Shown one piece after another: positions 1-6,786 of a stretch of 12,523 nucleotides of DNA. The stretch is taken from NCBI GenBank assembly GCA_007131555.1, contig SLQH01000554.1:1-12523 (forward strand), read 5' to 3'. A program made the position numbers and the translations under genes. Every line of letters begins with the position of its first letter. Within the stretch, counting starts at the first letter, position 1. The notes below the pieces were generated by a model that saw only the letters and a list, made by a program, of their open reading frames with translations, was not told the DNA's origin and did not search any database. Source of the stretch: Planctomycetota bacterium. Its GTDB lineage: Bacteria; Planctomycetota; UBA11346.

Positions 1-581
1 AACTTCTCTCCCGGCCGACGCTGGCGCAGCACCTCGCGCACCTGAGACTGATCCAGAAAACCCCAGGATACCGCCAACTCCCCGATCAGAGGCCGTTGAC
101 GACGCTGCCAGGCCAGAGCGGCAATCCGTTCCTGCCAAGTGATGATGCCGCTGAGATGGAGGAACTCGGCCAAACGTAGGGGACGCTGCGGCAGACCATC
201 CAGGCGGACCCGTCGCAGACGCTCAGGAGATGGCCGTGCGGCGGCGGCAGGAGCCGGACGGGCCGGTGGTGGTGGCGGTCGCGAGGCCTGGGCCGGGTGG
301 GATCGACGCGGTGGTCGCGGCGACAGCGTGGCTCCAGGTAAGCGCCGTCCGCCATCGATGAATGCCCGCAAGACGGCATAGGCATCGGTCAACTGGGCAA
401 ACTCAGCCGCCAATACCTGGGGATGCCGACCCAACACCGCAGCACGATCAGGATGGGAGCCACGGGCTCGTTGGCGATAACGACGACGCAGGTCGTCACC
501 ATCCAGACTGCGCAAAAAAGCCTCAGTCACCGCCATATGGGCCCCGAAGACCACCCGACATGCCCGATTGATCTGAGCCAT
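1..581 (-). CDS. J-domain (DnaJ-like) protein, partial, C-terminus off the left edge
   Basis: Reading the minus strand from 581 gives 193 codons with no stop before the window edge. The N-terminal ~75 residues look like a J domain: helix II-like LRRRYRQRARGSHPDR with the diagnostic HPD at residues 43-45, then a helix III-like FAQLTDAYAVL. J domains stimulate DnaK ATPase, so a co-chaperone role is likely. A Pro/Ala/Arg-rich linker (about 78-130) follows, then a compact domain (about 131-193) with RLAEFLHLSGIITW, WQRRQRPLIGELA and WGFLDQSQV. From memory, this C-terminal block recurs in a group of bacterial J-domain proteins of unknown client; that is recollection, not a search. I chose the ATG at 581 because GGTGGA lies 10 bases upstream; in-frame ATGs at 599, 605 and 620 are alternatives. 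There is no zinc-finger or G/F region, so it is not canonical DnaJ. Confidence 0.82.
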   Translation of the reverse strand, partial: MAQINRACRVVFGAHMAVTEAFLRSLDGDDLRRRYRQRARGSHPDRAAVLGRHPQVLAAEFAQLTDAYAVLRAFIDGGRRLPGATLSPRPPRRSHPAQASRPPPPPARPAPAAAARPSPERLRRVRLDGLPQRPLRLAEFLHLSGIITWQERIAALAWQRRQRPLIGELAVSWGFLDQSQVREVLRQRRPGEK

Positions 582-607
582 GGTCAATACATCCACCATG
601 GACATAT

Positions 608-635
608 ACCATATCGGCATTTCCGGTTTCGCCAA
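608..635 (-). promoter_or_regulatory. Weak candidate promoter of the J-domain gene
   Basis: On the minus strand TTGGCG (630-635) and TATGGT (608-613) are separated by 16 bases, a sigma-70-like layout with imperfect hexamers. Transcription from it would start near 602, which favours translation from the ATG at 581 over those at 605 or 620. The support is only the two hexamers and their spacing. Confidence 0.25.
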
Positions 636-701
636 TAGGAATCAACCTGCTGCAACACCCTTCGGGCGCCCTCGCAGCCATGCGTTGCGCCACGCACGGG
701 C

Positions 702-713
702 CATGGCATCATG
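702..713 (+). repeat. CATGGCATCATG motif, copy 1
   Basis: This 12-mer occurs identically at 6751-6762, upstream of btaA, and its first nine bases recur at 11714-11722 upstream of the olsB-like gene. Here it lies about 60 bases before the ATG at 774. It may be a shared regulatory element or chance in GC-rich intergenic DNA. Confidence 0.3.
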
Positions 714-773
714 ACCGTGACCCCCGCTATGTGGGGACAGCTCAGCGCGGCCCGCGCAAGGAATGAAACCAGC

Positions 774-2477
774 ATGAACGAAGCACGATATCTCATCAAG
801 GTGCCCGGCGGCGGTCAAGGCGGCCCTTACACTGCCGAACAGGTCCAGACCTTCGTTGCCAGCAACCAGATCCCCCCCGGTGCCCAGGTCATCGACATCA
901 TGGCTTCCAGCCCTGTGGCCCCACCGCCGGGCGCTCCGCAGGTCCCCTCAGCACCGGTCCAGGCAGCGCCTGCCGCTCCTGTCGTGACACCGGCAGCACC
1001 AAACTTCGATCCATCATTTGAAGCGGGCTTTGCCGACAGCAACCCGGCCCCCGCCGCCCCTCAGAATGCCCCGGCACCTGATCAGGCCATGGATGACGGT
1101 TTCCTTGATCTGATCGAGGTCGCTCCGGCCCCGGTCCCCCTGCAAGATCCGGTCGCCCCTGCCCCTGCCCAGTCCAGTCCCCGCCCGGCCACTGGGGCCC
1201 ATCAGCGGCGACCCAACACCACTCGGATCAAGAACAGTGGACGGGCCGGACGACGCAGCCGGACCGGTCGCTCCGGAGTCACCAGTAACAACCATCTGGA
1301 AGACGGCCAGGGCACCCACGGACGACGCAAGAAAAAGGGTGGCAGCCAAGATGACGAAGGCTCCGGATCGATCATGCCCATTGTACTGGTCGTCCTCGGA
1401 GTGGTTGTCGTGGCGGCCATTATCGGCGGCATCATGTTCTATGGCCAATCAGGCGATGACGACCTGCGCTTCCAGGACCTCATCGGCCAATGGCACATCG
1501 ACACCGCCCGCCTGGAGGACCACACTTGGTTCCGTCAGACCGCCGAACGTGACCAAGAGCGTCTCCGGGCCGACTTTGCCCTTGAGACCTTTACCTTTTC
1601 TGCCCCCAATGCGGTGATGGCCCATATCGCCGGAGAGGCCCGCTGGCAACGCGCCGAAGCAGCGGTCAGAACCCTGCGTGCCCAAAGCCTGGAGTTGACC
1701 ATCACCCCCTACGACAACAGCCAGGCCGGCAGTCCGCTGCGTTGGCAGATCGGTCGGGGGCAACACGGCCTGAGCCTGGACCGTGACGGCCAGACCGTCC
1801 CCCTGACCCAGGGCCCGTCAGCGGCCTTCGTTCAGCCCGCCCCGCCCGCCGCCGATCCGACCCCACAACCGGACGACGTCCCCGACGATGACCAGCAGGA
1901 AGCGCCTGATGACCAGGATAACGACGAGGAATCCGCCCCAGACAGCGCCCAGGTCTCAACAAGCACACCCAGCACGCCAGCACCTGAACGGGTCACCAGG
2001 ACAGACACCAGGACCACCATCGAACCCCAGGCAGCTGTGGCAGCCGAAGCCTTCGAGGCCCTGAAAGGCCCGTGGCGACTGGATCAAGAGCGTTTCTACG
2101 ACACCAATTACTACAACAATACCAACAACGCCTTGCTTCAGGAAGACGATGGGCGACAAGTTGCCCGACTATGGCGGTCTCGCATGTTCGCCACCACCTA
2201 CGTTTTCTCCGAACAGCATCTCGACGAGACGATCGGCACACGGCGCATCACCCGTGCACGGGCGGTCGGGGCCATACGCCTACCCGGCACCGATCTGCCG
2301 GCTTGGCAGGTTGACGTCGAAGATTCCCAAGGTCGCCGCCGCAGTGTGGTCCTGATGATCACCGGCGATGACACCATGACACTCCAGGTGCGGGCCGGAC
2401 GCGGCTTGGAACTGACCCTGAGGCGCGGCGAAGCCCCACAGGAAATGGTGGACACATTCCTGGAACTGGAGCAGTGA
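774..2477 (+). CDS. GYF_2-domain, single-pass membrane protein with a duplicated extracytoplasmic domain
   Basis: 567 residues. Residues 1-47 resemble the GYF_2/DUF4339 domain (YLIKVPGGGQGGPYTAEQV), a small putative peptide-binding fold frequent at the N-terminus of planctomycete-type membrane proteins. A Pro/Ala-rich linker (48-140) and an Arg/Lys-rich segment (145-190) precede one hydrophobic helix at about 200-223. The basic flank predicts the N-terminus in the cytoplasm and the C-terminus outside. Two similar domains follow. Copy 1 (about 231-345) begins LIGQWHIDTARL and copy 2 (about 425-551) begins LKGPWRLDQERF; each later has a phenylalanine/tyrosine-rich strand (TFTFSAPNAV, TTYVFSEQHL) and a strand near its end (LRWQIG, AWQVDVE). 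An acidic Asp/Glu/Pro/Thr linker (351-400) separates them. No catalytic motif is visible and the function is unknown. The ATG at 774 is preceded by AAGGAA; the upstream in-frame ATG at 711 lacks a ribosome site and adds 21 unconserved-looking residues. The gene overlaps the start of hpt. Confidence 0.85.
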   Translation: MNEARYLIKVPGGGQGGPYTAEQVQTFVASNQIPPGAQVIDIMASSPVAPPPGAPQVPSAPVQAAPAAPVVTPAAPNFDPSFEAGFADSNPAPAAPQNAPAPDQAMDDGFLDLIEVAPAPVPLQDPVAPAPAQSSPRPATGAHQRRPNTTRIKNSGRAGRRSRTGRSGVTSNNHLEDGQGTHGRRKKKGGSQDDEGSGSIMPIVLVVLGVVVVAAIIGGIMFYGQSGDDDLRFQDLIGQWHIDTARLEDHTWFRQTAERDQERLRADFALETFTFSAPNAVMAHIAGEARWQRAEAAVRTLRAQSLELTITPYDNSQAGSPLRWQIGRGQHGLSLDRDGQTVPLTQGPSAAFVQPAPPAADPTPQPDDVPDDDQQEAPDDQDNDEESAPDSAQVSTSTPSTPAPERVTRTDTRTTIEPQAAVAAEAFEALKGPWRLDQERFYDTNYYNNTNNALLQEDDGRQVARLWRSRMFATTYVFSEQHLDETIGTRRITRARAVGAIRLPGTDLPAWQVDVEDSQGRRRSVVLMITGDDTMTLQVRAGRGLELTLRRGEAPQEMVDTFLELEQ

Positions 2478-3058
2478 CCCTGGGAACTGATGACGATGAC
2501 AACAGGACGCGCCCTGACCCCGCCAATCCAGGGCCGTCTCTGGGCCCAGGCCCGCGGACCCTGATACCGGCACCCCGTATCCGGCGACGGGTCCGGCAAC
2601 TGGGCCGCATCCTCACCACTGCACTGGCCGGCAGATCACCCCTGTGCATCACCCTGTTGGACGGCTGCTTCTGCTTTGCCGCTGACCTCCTGCGCAGCAT
2701 CGCGATCCCCGATCTCCAGGTCCACTTCGCCCGGGCCTCCAGTTATCTGGGCCAGACCACCGCCCAACAGACCCCGACCCTGGGCGACCTGCCGACGGTG
2801 AGTGGCCGTCACCTGCTGCTGCTGGATGACATTCTCGACAGCGGCGCCACCCTCGACGCCCTGTATCGAACCCTGACCGATCACGGGGCCAGCAGCATCA
2901 CAACCTGTGTCCTGCTTGACAAAAGTGGTCAACGCCGGGTCCCGTTCACCGCCGATCACGTTGGCTTCGTCATCCCCAATCGCTTCGTCGTCGGCTATGG
3001 CCTCGACTATCGTAATCGTTTCCGGCATCTACCGGACATCTGCACCCTTGAACCATGA
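2474..3058 (+). CDS. hpt: Hypoxanthine phosphoribosyltransferase-like purine salvage enzyme
   Basis: 194 residues, close to the usual ~180 for this family plus an unusual Asp/Pro-rich N-terminal extension of about 30. HPRT joins hypoxanthine or guanine to PRPP, giving IMP or GMP, in the cytoplasm. Visible family marks are the N-terminal PPi-loop region LLDGCFCFAADLL (61-73), the flexible-loop serine/tyrosine pair in FARASSYLG (85-93), the PRPP motif LLLLDDILDSGATL (114-127), the purine-contacting lysine in LLDKSG (147-152) and the typical ending FVVGYGLDYRNRFRHLPDI (171-189). In the PRPP motif the common Glu-Asp pair is Asp-Asp, a tolerated change. The start is GTG at 2474, overlapping the TGA of the upstream gene (GTGA), with GGAG about 7 bases upstream, so translational coupling is likely. 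No in-frame ATG is near. A related phosphoribosyltransferase is possible, but the C-terminal block argues for HPRT. Confidence 0.85.
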   Translation: MTLGTDDDDNRTRPDPANPGPSLGPGPRTLIPAPRIRRRVRQLGRILTTALAGRSPLCITLLDGCFCFAADLLRSIAIPDLQVHFARASSYLGQTTAQQTPTLGDLPTVSGRHLLLLDDILDSGATLDALYRTLTDHGASSITTCVLLDKSGQRRVPFTADHVGFVIPNRFVVGYGLDYRNRFRHLPDICTLEP

Positions 3059-3069
3059 CCGTCTGCGGG

Positions 3070-3102
3070 GTGGATCATGCCCCCACAGGCTGTATGATCC
3101 AC
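3070..3102 (+). promoter_or_regulatory. Strong hairpin upstream of rsfS
   Basis: GTGGATCAT (3070-3078) and ATGATCCAC (3094-3102) form a perfect 9-bp stem, extendable by a G-U and a C-G pair to 11 bp around an 11-base loop. It lies 12 bases after the hpt stop and ends just before the rsfS ribosome site. No T-run follows, so a simple intrinsic terminator is unlikely. Attenuation, RNA processing or translational control are possible. A competing GGGG/CCCC pairing (3067-3070 with 3081-3084 or 3080-3083) would be mutually exclusive with it. Confidence 0.5.
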
Positions 3103-3119
3103 GTCCGAGAGGAGCCATA

Positions 3120-3527
3120 ATGGCAGATTTCAGCGCCCTCGACCTGGCCATACACGCGGCCCGGGCAATGGACATGAAGGGAGCCGAGGACCTGCAGATC
3201 CTCGCCGTTCCGCCCGCCAGCGGCGCCCCCTTTGACTATGTGGTCCTGGGCAATGGGCGCAGCGAACGACAGGTGTCGACCTTGGCCGAGGAGGTCTTCC
3301 ATCTCTGCAAACGCCACGACATCCCCCATCGACCAGTGGAAGGAGAAGGGGGATGGCGCGTCATCGATTGCATGGATGTCATCGCCCACGCCTTCACTGC
3401 CGAACTGCGGGCCTTCTACCGCCTGGAGACCCTGTGGGAAGGTGCCCAGGCGATCGATCTGGCCGAAGCCTTCGCCCGCGTGCCGGGTCTTGAACCACAC
3501 AGCAATGCCAAGGAAACATCATGGTGA
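3120..3527 (+). CDS. rsfS: Ribosome silencing factor RsfS (Iojap/RsfS family)
   Basis: 135 residues, the normal length for the family. RsfS binds ribosomal protein uL14 on the 50S subunit and blocks joining with the 30S subunit, slowing translation in starved or stationary cells. Family features are FDYVVLGNGRSERQVSTLAEEV (about 38-59), corresponding to the usual Dy-V-SdrQ block, and WRVIDCMDVIAHAF (79-92) followed by LRAFYRLETLWEGA (96-109), the C-terminal signature with conserved Asp, His and the Y-LE-LW string. The ATG at 3120 has a strong GAGAGGAG ribosome site. The 3' end overlaps ftsY by seven bases, suggesting co-expression. In many bacteria rsfS sits beside nadD; here it lies between hpt and ftsY, which is less usual. 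Confidence 0.95.
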   Translation: MADFSALDLAIHAARAMDMKGAEDLQILAVPPASGAPFDYVVLGNGRSERQVSTLAEEVFHLCKRHDIPHRPVEGEGGWRVIDCMDVIAHAFTAELRAFYRLETLWEGAQAIDLAEAFARVPGLEPHSNAKETSW

Positions 3528-4462
3528 TGGGAGCCCTCGGCCGTTTCTTCGGCCGGATCAAGAACGGTCTGCAGAAAACCCGCTCGCTGCTGGGCGATAC
3601 CCTGCGCTCGCTGATCGGTCGGGGGCGGGCCATAGACCAGGACTTCCTGGATGAACTGGAGGACACCCTCCTGGCCGCCGATATCGGCGTGGCCAAGAGT
3701 GAAGAGATCATCGCCGCCCTCCAGCAGCGTTACCGCCAGGGCGAGATAGCCCCTGGCGAGGACCTCCTGGCCTTTCTCAAGGCCAGCCTGCGCGAGGAAC
3801 TGCAGAACAACCACAACGAACTCGATTTCGCCGCCGAAGGCCCTACCGTGATCCTGGTGGTGGGCGTCAACGGCACCGGCAAGACCACGTCCATAGCCAA
3901 GATGGCCAAACGCTTCAAGGACCAGGGCCGCCAGGTGCTGATGGCCGCTGGTGACACCTATCGGGCCGCGGCAGTCGAACAGCTGACCATCTGGGCCGAA
4001 CGGGTCGGGGTCGACATCGTCAAACAGGGCAGCAATGCCGATCCGGCCGCCGTCGCCTTTGATGCGGTGGCTGCCGCCCAGTCGCGCGGTGTCGACGTGG
4101 TCCTCATCGACACCGCCGGACGCCTCCACAACAAAGATCATCTGATGCGCGAACTGGAAAAGATCCAGCGGGTCGTCAAGAAGCGTCTTCCCGACGCCCC
4201 CCATGAAACCCTGCTGGTCCTCGACGGCACCAGCGGCCAGAACGCCATCCAACAGGCCAAGACCTTCGGTGCCTCGCAGAATGTCACGGGGCTCATCCTC
4301 ACCAAGCTGGACGGCACCGCCAAGGGTGGCGCCATCATCACCATCAAACGCGAACTGGGCCTGCCGGTCCGCTATATCGGGGTTGGCGAACAGATGGACG
4401 ACCTCCAGCCCTTTGACCCGGATATCTTCGTCAATGCCATCTTTGGCGAAGAACAGGCGTAG
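3521..4462 (+). CDS. ftsY: Signal recognition particle receptor FtsY
   Basis: 313 residues. FtsY is the SRP GTPase receptor that pairs with Ffh to deliver nascent membrane proteins to the Sec translocon. A short basic, amphipathic N-terminus (1-36) replaces the long acidic A domain of E. coli. The N domain helical bundle follows (about 37-100, DFLDELEDTLLAADIG), then the G domain: P-loop GVNGTGKT (115-122), DTYRAAAVEQL (145-155), DTAGR (197-201), TKLDGTAKGG (261-270) and the closing GVGEQMDDLQPF (287-298). All GTPase motifs are intact. The ATG at 3521 has AAGGA 6 bases upstream and overlaps the rsfS stop; an in-frame ATG at 3527 is a weaker alternative with longer spacing. The gene ends the housekeeping run, and a hairpin-rich gap follows. 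Confidence 0.97.
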   Translation: MVMGALGRFFGRIKNGLQKTRSLLGDTLRSLIGRGRAIDQDFLDELEDTLLAADIGVAKSEEIIAALQQRYRQGEIAPGEDLLAFLKASLREELQNNHNELDFAAEGPTVILVVGVNGTGKTTSIAKMAKRFKDQGRQVLMAAGDTYRAAAVEQLTIWAERVGVDIVKQGSNADPAAVAFDAVAAAQSRGVDVVLIDTAGRLHNKDHLMRELEKIQRVVKKRLPDAPHETLLVLDGTSGQNAIQQAKTFGASQNVTGLILTKLDGTAKGGAIITIKRELGLPVRYIGVGEQMDDLQPFDPDIFVNAIFGEEQA

Positions 4463-4514
4463 ATGCCTCAGGGATGACGACCCAGCGTGGCGACATGTAC
4501 TAAAATGAGGGCAA

Positions 4515-4529
4515 CGCCCCAATGGGGCG
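4515..4529 (+). other. Short GC-rich hairpin after ftsY
   Basis: CGCCCC (4515-4520) and GGGGCG (4524-4529) pair around a 3-base AAT loop, 52 bases after the ftsY stop. No T-tract follows, so it is at best a poor intrinsic terminator. It may mark the 3' end of the ftsY transcript or be part of the next gene's leader. Confidence 0.3.
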
Positions 4530-4573
4530 CTACCGCCGCGATCAGGATGCACTACGCTTGTGTCCGGTCGCCA

Positions 4574-4613
4574 TCCCTTACAGATAGGGAAAGGTCTGAC
4601 GTACCACAACGTC
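4574..4613 (+). other. Two small inverted repeats in the leader of the first PDZ gene
   Basis: TCCCT (4574-4578) pairs with AGGGA (4586-4590), and GACGT (4598-4602) pairs with ACGTC (4609-4613). Both stems are only 5 bp. They occupy the region 35-75 bases before the ATG at 4648. They could fold in the 5' leader or serve as binding palindromes; no clear sigma-70 promoter is visible around them. Confidence 0.25.
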
Positions 4614-4647
4614 TCCTTGACATCCCCTATGCATAGGAGCCCCCCTC

Positions 4648-5415
4648 ATGCGTATGTCCATTCCCTGTCTGTTCCTCCTGACCATGGCCCTGTCTGCCAC
4701 TGAGGACCAATACGGCGACGAGGACGGTCGCCCGATGCTGGGGATCAACATGCGGCCGCCGCCGATCTCGATCATCGAACGCGAACAACTCGGCCCCAAC
4801 CAAGGGGTCTATGTCCAGCGGGTCTTCGATGATACAGCAGCCCGCCGCATGGGCATCCGTTCCGGGGATGTCATCATATCGGTCAATGAGCGCCCCATCG
4901 ACAGCATGAGCTCCCTGCGCGAGGTGGTGTCGCAAAACCAGATCGGCGATGCGGTATCGGTGGTCGTCCGCCGCAACGGCGAAGACCTGCGCATGGGCGA
5001 CAACTTCGGCCAGTGGCCGGATGAGATCCCCTATCGCGAACTCGACCGCAGAGCCGAAGACCGCTACCGCAGCATGCTAGAGCGCCGCATGCAGCATCGC
5101 CAGGATCATCTGGAACGCTTGCGTGAGGCCAATGAACGGGACGCCGAGCGCCTTCAGGCCATGCAGGACGCGGCCAGGAACCCCTTCAACCTGCCAGAAG
5201 AGCAGATTCCTGAGCGCCCCCATCGCGACCTCAACCCCGATGAACTGACCATCCTGCCCACCCAACTGCTGCTGTTGCCAGCCTGGCGATTTGACATGTC
5301 CCTGGCCATTGATGGCCCGCAGGAGACCGCCCGGACCAGGCGACCGGCAGAGGGCCAGGCACCGATGCCGGTCAGCACCCGCTTCTCCTTCTCGGTCGAT
5401 GGGCCTGCATACTGA
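4648..5415 (+). CDS. Secreted PDZ-domain protein with coiled coil
   Basis: 255 residues. The N-terminus (MRMSIPCLFLLTMALSATED) looks like a signal peptide ending near residue 17-18, so the protein is probably periplasmic or exported. A PDZ domain spans about 28-115: PMLGINM, then VYVQRVFDDTAARRMGIRSGDVIISVN, the usual 'consequence of misplaced ends' loop and GD-I-VN core seen in HtrA-type PDZ domains. A highly charged helix follows (about 128-175, rich in Arg, Glu and Gln), probably a coiled coil. The C-terminal part contains RFDMSLAIDG (214-223) and TRFSFSVDG (244-252). No protease domain is present, so it is not HtrA itself; a scaffold or adaptor for envelope proteins is one possibility. 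ATG at 4648 has AGGAG 8 bases upstream. It abuts and is likely co-transcribed with the next PDZ gene, to which it seems paralogous. Confidence 0.8.
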   Translation: MRMSIPCLFLLTMALSATEDQYGDEDGRPMLGINMRPPPISIIEREQLGPNQGVYVQRVFDDTAARRMGIRSGDVIISVNERPIDSMSSLREVVSQNQIGDAVSVVVRRNGEDLRMGDNFGQWPDEIPYRELDRRAEDRYRSMLERRMQHRQDHLERLREANERDAERLQAMQDAARNPFNLPEEQIPERPHRDLNPDELTILPTQLLLLPAWRFDMSLAIDGPQETARTRRPAEGQAPMPVSTRFSFSVDGPAY

Positions 5416-5447
5416 TGGCATCGCCACATCCTGGACAAGGACGACTT

Positions 5448-6662
5448 ATGACTCACCTGTGGCACCGTACGCTGTGCAGCATCGTGCTGGCCCTGGGCCT
5501 CATCGCTCCCAGTGCCGCCCAGGACGATGACTCGCGGGCCGCCAGCCAGCCCTTCCTGGGTGTCAGGCCGGCACGCAGTGATGCCGGACAGACATTTGAC
5601 GATACCACCGGCATCCTCATTGATCATATCGTGCTCGGCTCGACCGCCGACAGCGCCGGCCTGCAACCGGGTGATCGCCTGGTGCGCATTGATGACCATG
5701 TCATCGACAGCAATACCAGCCTGCAACGCGTAGTCCGCAGCATTGCCGTGGGGACCGATATCACCCTGATCATCCTCCGCAGCGGTGAAGAACAGCGTCT
5801 GAATACCACCATGCAAGGCTATCCCAGCGCCCGCATCTGGGACGAGGCCATCCAGACCGAACAGCAACGCCGCTCAGAACAGCTCCAGGAGATCCGTGAC
5901 ATCACCCAGGCCCTGACCGAAAATCGCTGGCGCAATCATGCCCTTGCCGGAACCATGAACATGGTAGCCATGGCCCTTGAGAGCTTGCCACCGCGCATCG
6001 CCACCGCTGCCGCAGAATTCGACAAGGTCTACCCGGATGGCCGCTTTGACATCAGTTTCACGATCCGGATCGCCAGCCATCGTGATCAAGACGACAGCGC
6101 CGCCAAGACCAGCGAAGCCGAGAGCGACCCAGACGTCAGCGCCCCCGGTGAAGAAAACAGCATCCCTCACGAAGACGACAGCGATGCTGCACCCGGCGAC
6201 CGCACAGATGAACCGGACACTGCGCCTGACAGCGACCGCAGTACTGCCCCGCTCAGACCATCCGATCTGGGCAGCAGAGCCGTCCCCCGCCGTCATCCCC
6301 GTCTACGCCACCCGATCCGCGACCGCGAAAGCGGCCCCGATGCAGATCATCAGTTGGGTGCTGATGCCGCCCGCTCTGGCACCCCGGCCCTGCTGGCTGC
6401 GATGGCCTCACTGGCCAGCGCCCTCGAGGAACTGCCCGTCACATTGCAGGAAGCCGCCAACAGCTTCCACAGCATATACCCGGAGGGCATCTTCCAGGTC
6501 AGCGTCCAGGTCCATATCATCCCCGACCCCAACGACGAACACGTACTGCGACTCGGCCCAAAACCGACATCTGATGAAACGTCACAGGAGCCTGACCAGG
6601 AGTCATCAGAAGACAACGCTCTGGACATCATCGACGAATCGCCGGAAGACAGCGAGGAATAG
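5448..6662 (+). CDS. Secreted PDZ-domain protein with a duplicated C-terminal module
   Basis: 404 residues. A signal peptide is clear (HRTLCSIVLALGLIAPSAAQ, cleavage near 24-25). The PDZ domain covers about 35-118: FLGVRPA, then GILIDHIVLGSTADSAGLQPGD and LVRIDDHVIDS. A charged helical segment follows (130-160). A module of about 43 residues at 166-208 (ending DKVYPDGRFDISFTIRI) is repeated at 315-357 (ending HSIYPEGIFQVSVQVHI). The two copies flank a long Asp/Glu/Ser/Pro-rich linker (212-300), and the protein ends in an acidic tail. The RFDISF string also resembles RFDMSL in the preceding gene, supporting paralogy. No catalytic motif is visible and the function is unknown. I chose ATG 5448 (AAGGA 6 bases upstream, and the signal peptide begins there); the in-frame ATG at 5415 overlaps the upstream stop but lacks a good ribosome site. 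Confidence 0.8.
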   Translation: MTHLWHRTLCSIVLALGLIAPSAAQDDDSRAASQPFLGVRPARSDAGQTFDDTTGILIDHIVLGSTADSAGLQPGDRLVRIDDHVIDSNTSLQRVVRSIAVGTDITLIILRSGEEQRLNTTMQGYPSARIWDEAIQTEQQRRSEQLQEIRDITQALTENRWRNHALAGTMNMVAMALESLPPRIATAAAEFDKVYPDGRFDISFTIRIASHRDQDDSAAKTSEAESDPDVSAPGEENSIPHEDDSDAAPGDRTDEPDTAPDSDRSTAPLRPSDLGSRAVPRRHPRLRHPIRDRESGPDADHQLGADAARSGTPALLAAMASLASALEELPVTLQEAANSFHSIYPEGIFQVSVQVHIIPDPNDEHVLRLGPKPTSDETSQEPDQESSEDNALDIIDESPEDSEE

Positions 6663-6669
6663 ATCGGCG

Positions 6670-6684
6670 CAACGACCCTCGTTG
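6670..6684 (+). other. Small hairpin after the second PDZ gene
   Basis: CAACGA (6670-6675) pairs with TCGTTG (6679-6684) around a CCC loop, 7 bases after the stop. It could be a weak transcript end, but there is no T-run directly after it. Confidence 0.3.
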
Positions 6685-6750
6685 AGATCCGGTGTGCCCT
6701 CTTTCCCTTGTGGCATCTTTACCTGAATTTCACCACTTCCGATAGCCGGT

Positions 6751-6762
6751 CATGGCATCATG
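6751..6762 (+). repeat. CATGGCATCATG motif, copy 2, upstream of btaA
   Basis: This is the exact 12-mer also found at 702-713. Locally it forms two near-identical octamers, CATGGCAT and CATGGCAA (6751-6766). It ends about 24 bases before the btaA start. The role is unknown. Confidence 0.3.
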
Positions 6763-6786
6763 GCAACCTGTAGAAAGGTGTCATAC

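Noticed and set aside
4515..4529. Hairpin after ftsY as an intrinsic terminator
   Set aside because: Six-base stem and three-base loop but no T-tract; kept only as an unassigned hairpin.
3416..4609. Long minus-strand open frame (about 397 codons) opposite ftsY
   Set aside because: It mirrors ftsY codon-for-codon structure in GC-rich DNA and covers the 3' part of rsfS as well. The protein has no recognisable motif, while the plus strand encodes all FtsY GTPase motifs.
6770..6785. CTGTAGAAAGGTGTCAT as a PHO box for btaA
   Set aside because: The half-sites are 10, not 11, bases apart, the first is a poor match, and the site overlaps the ribosome site immediately before the ATG.
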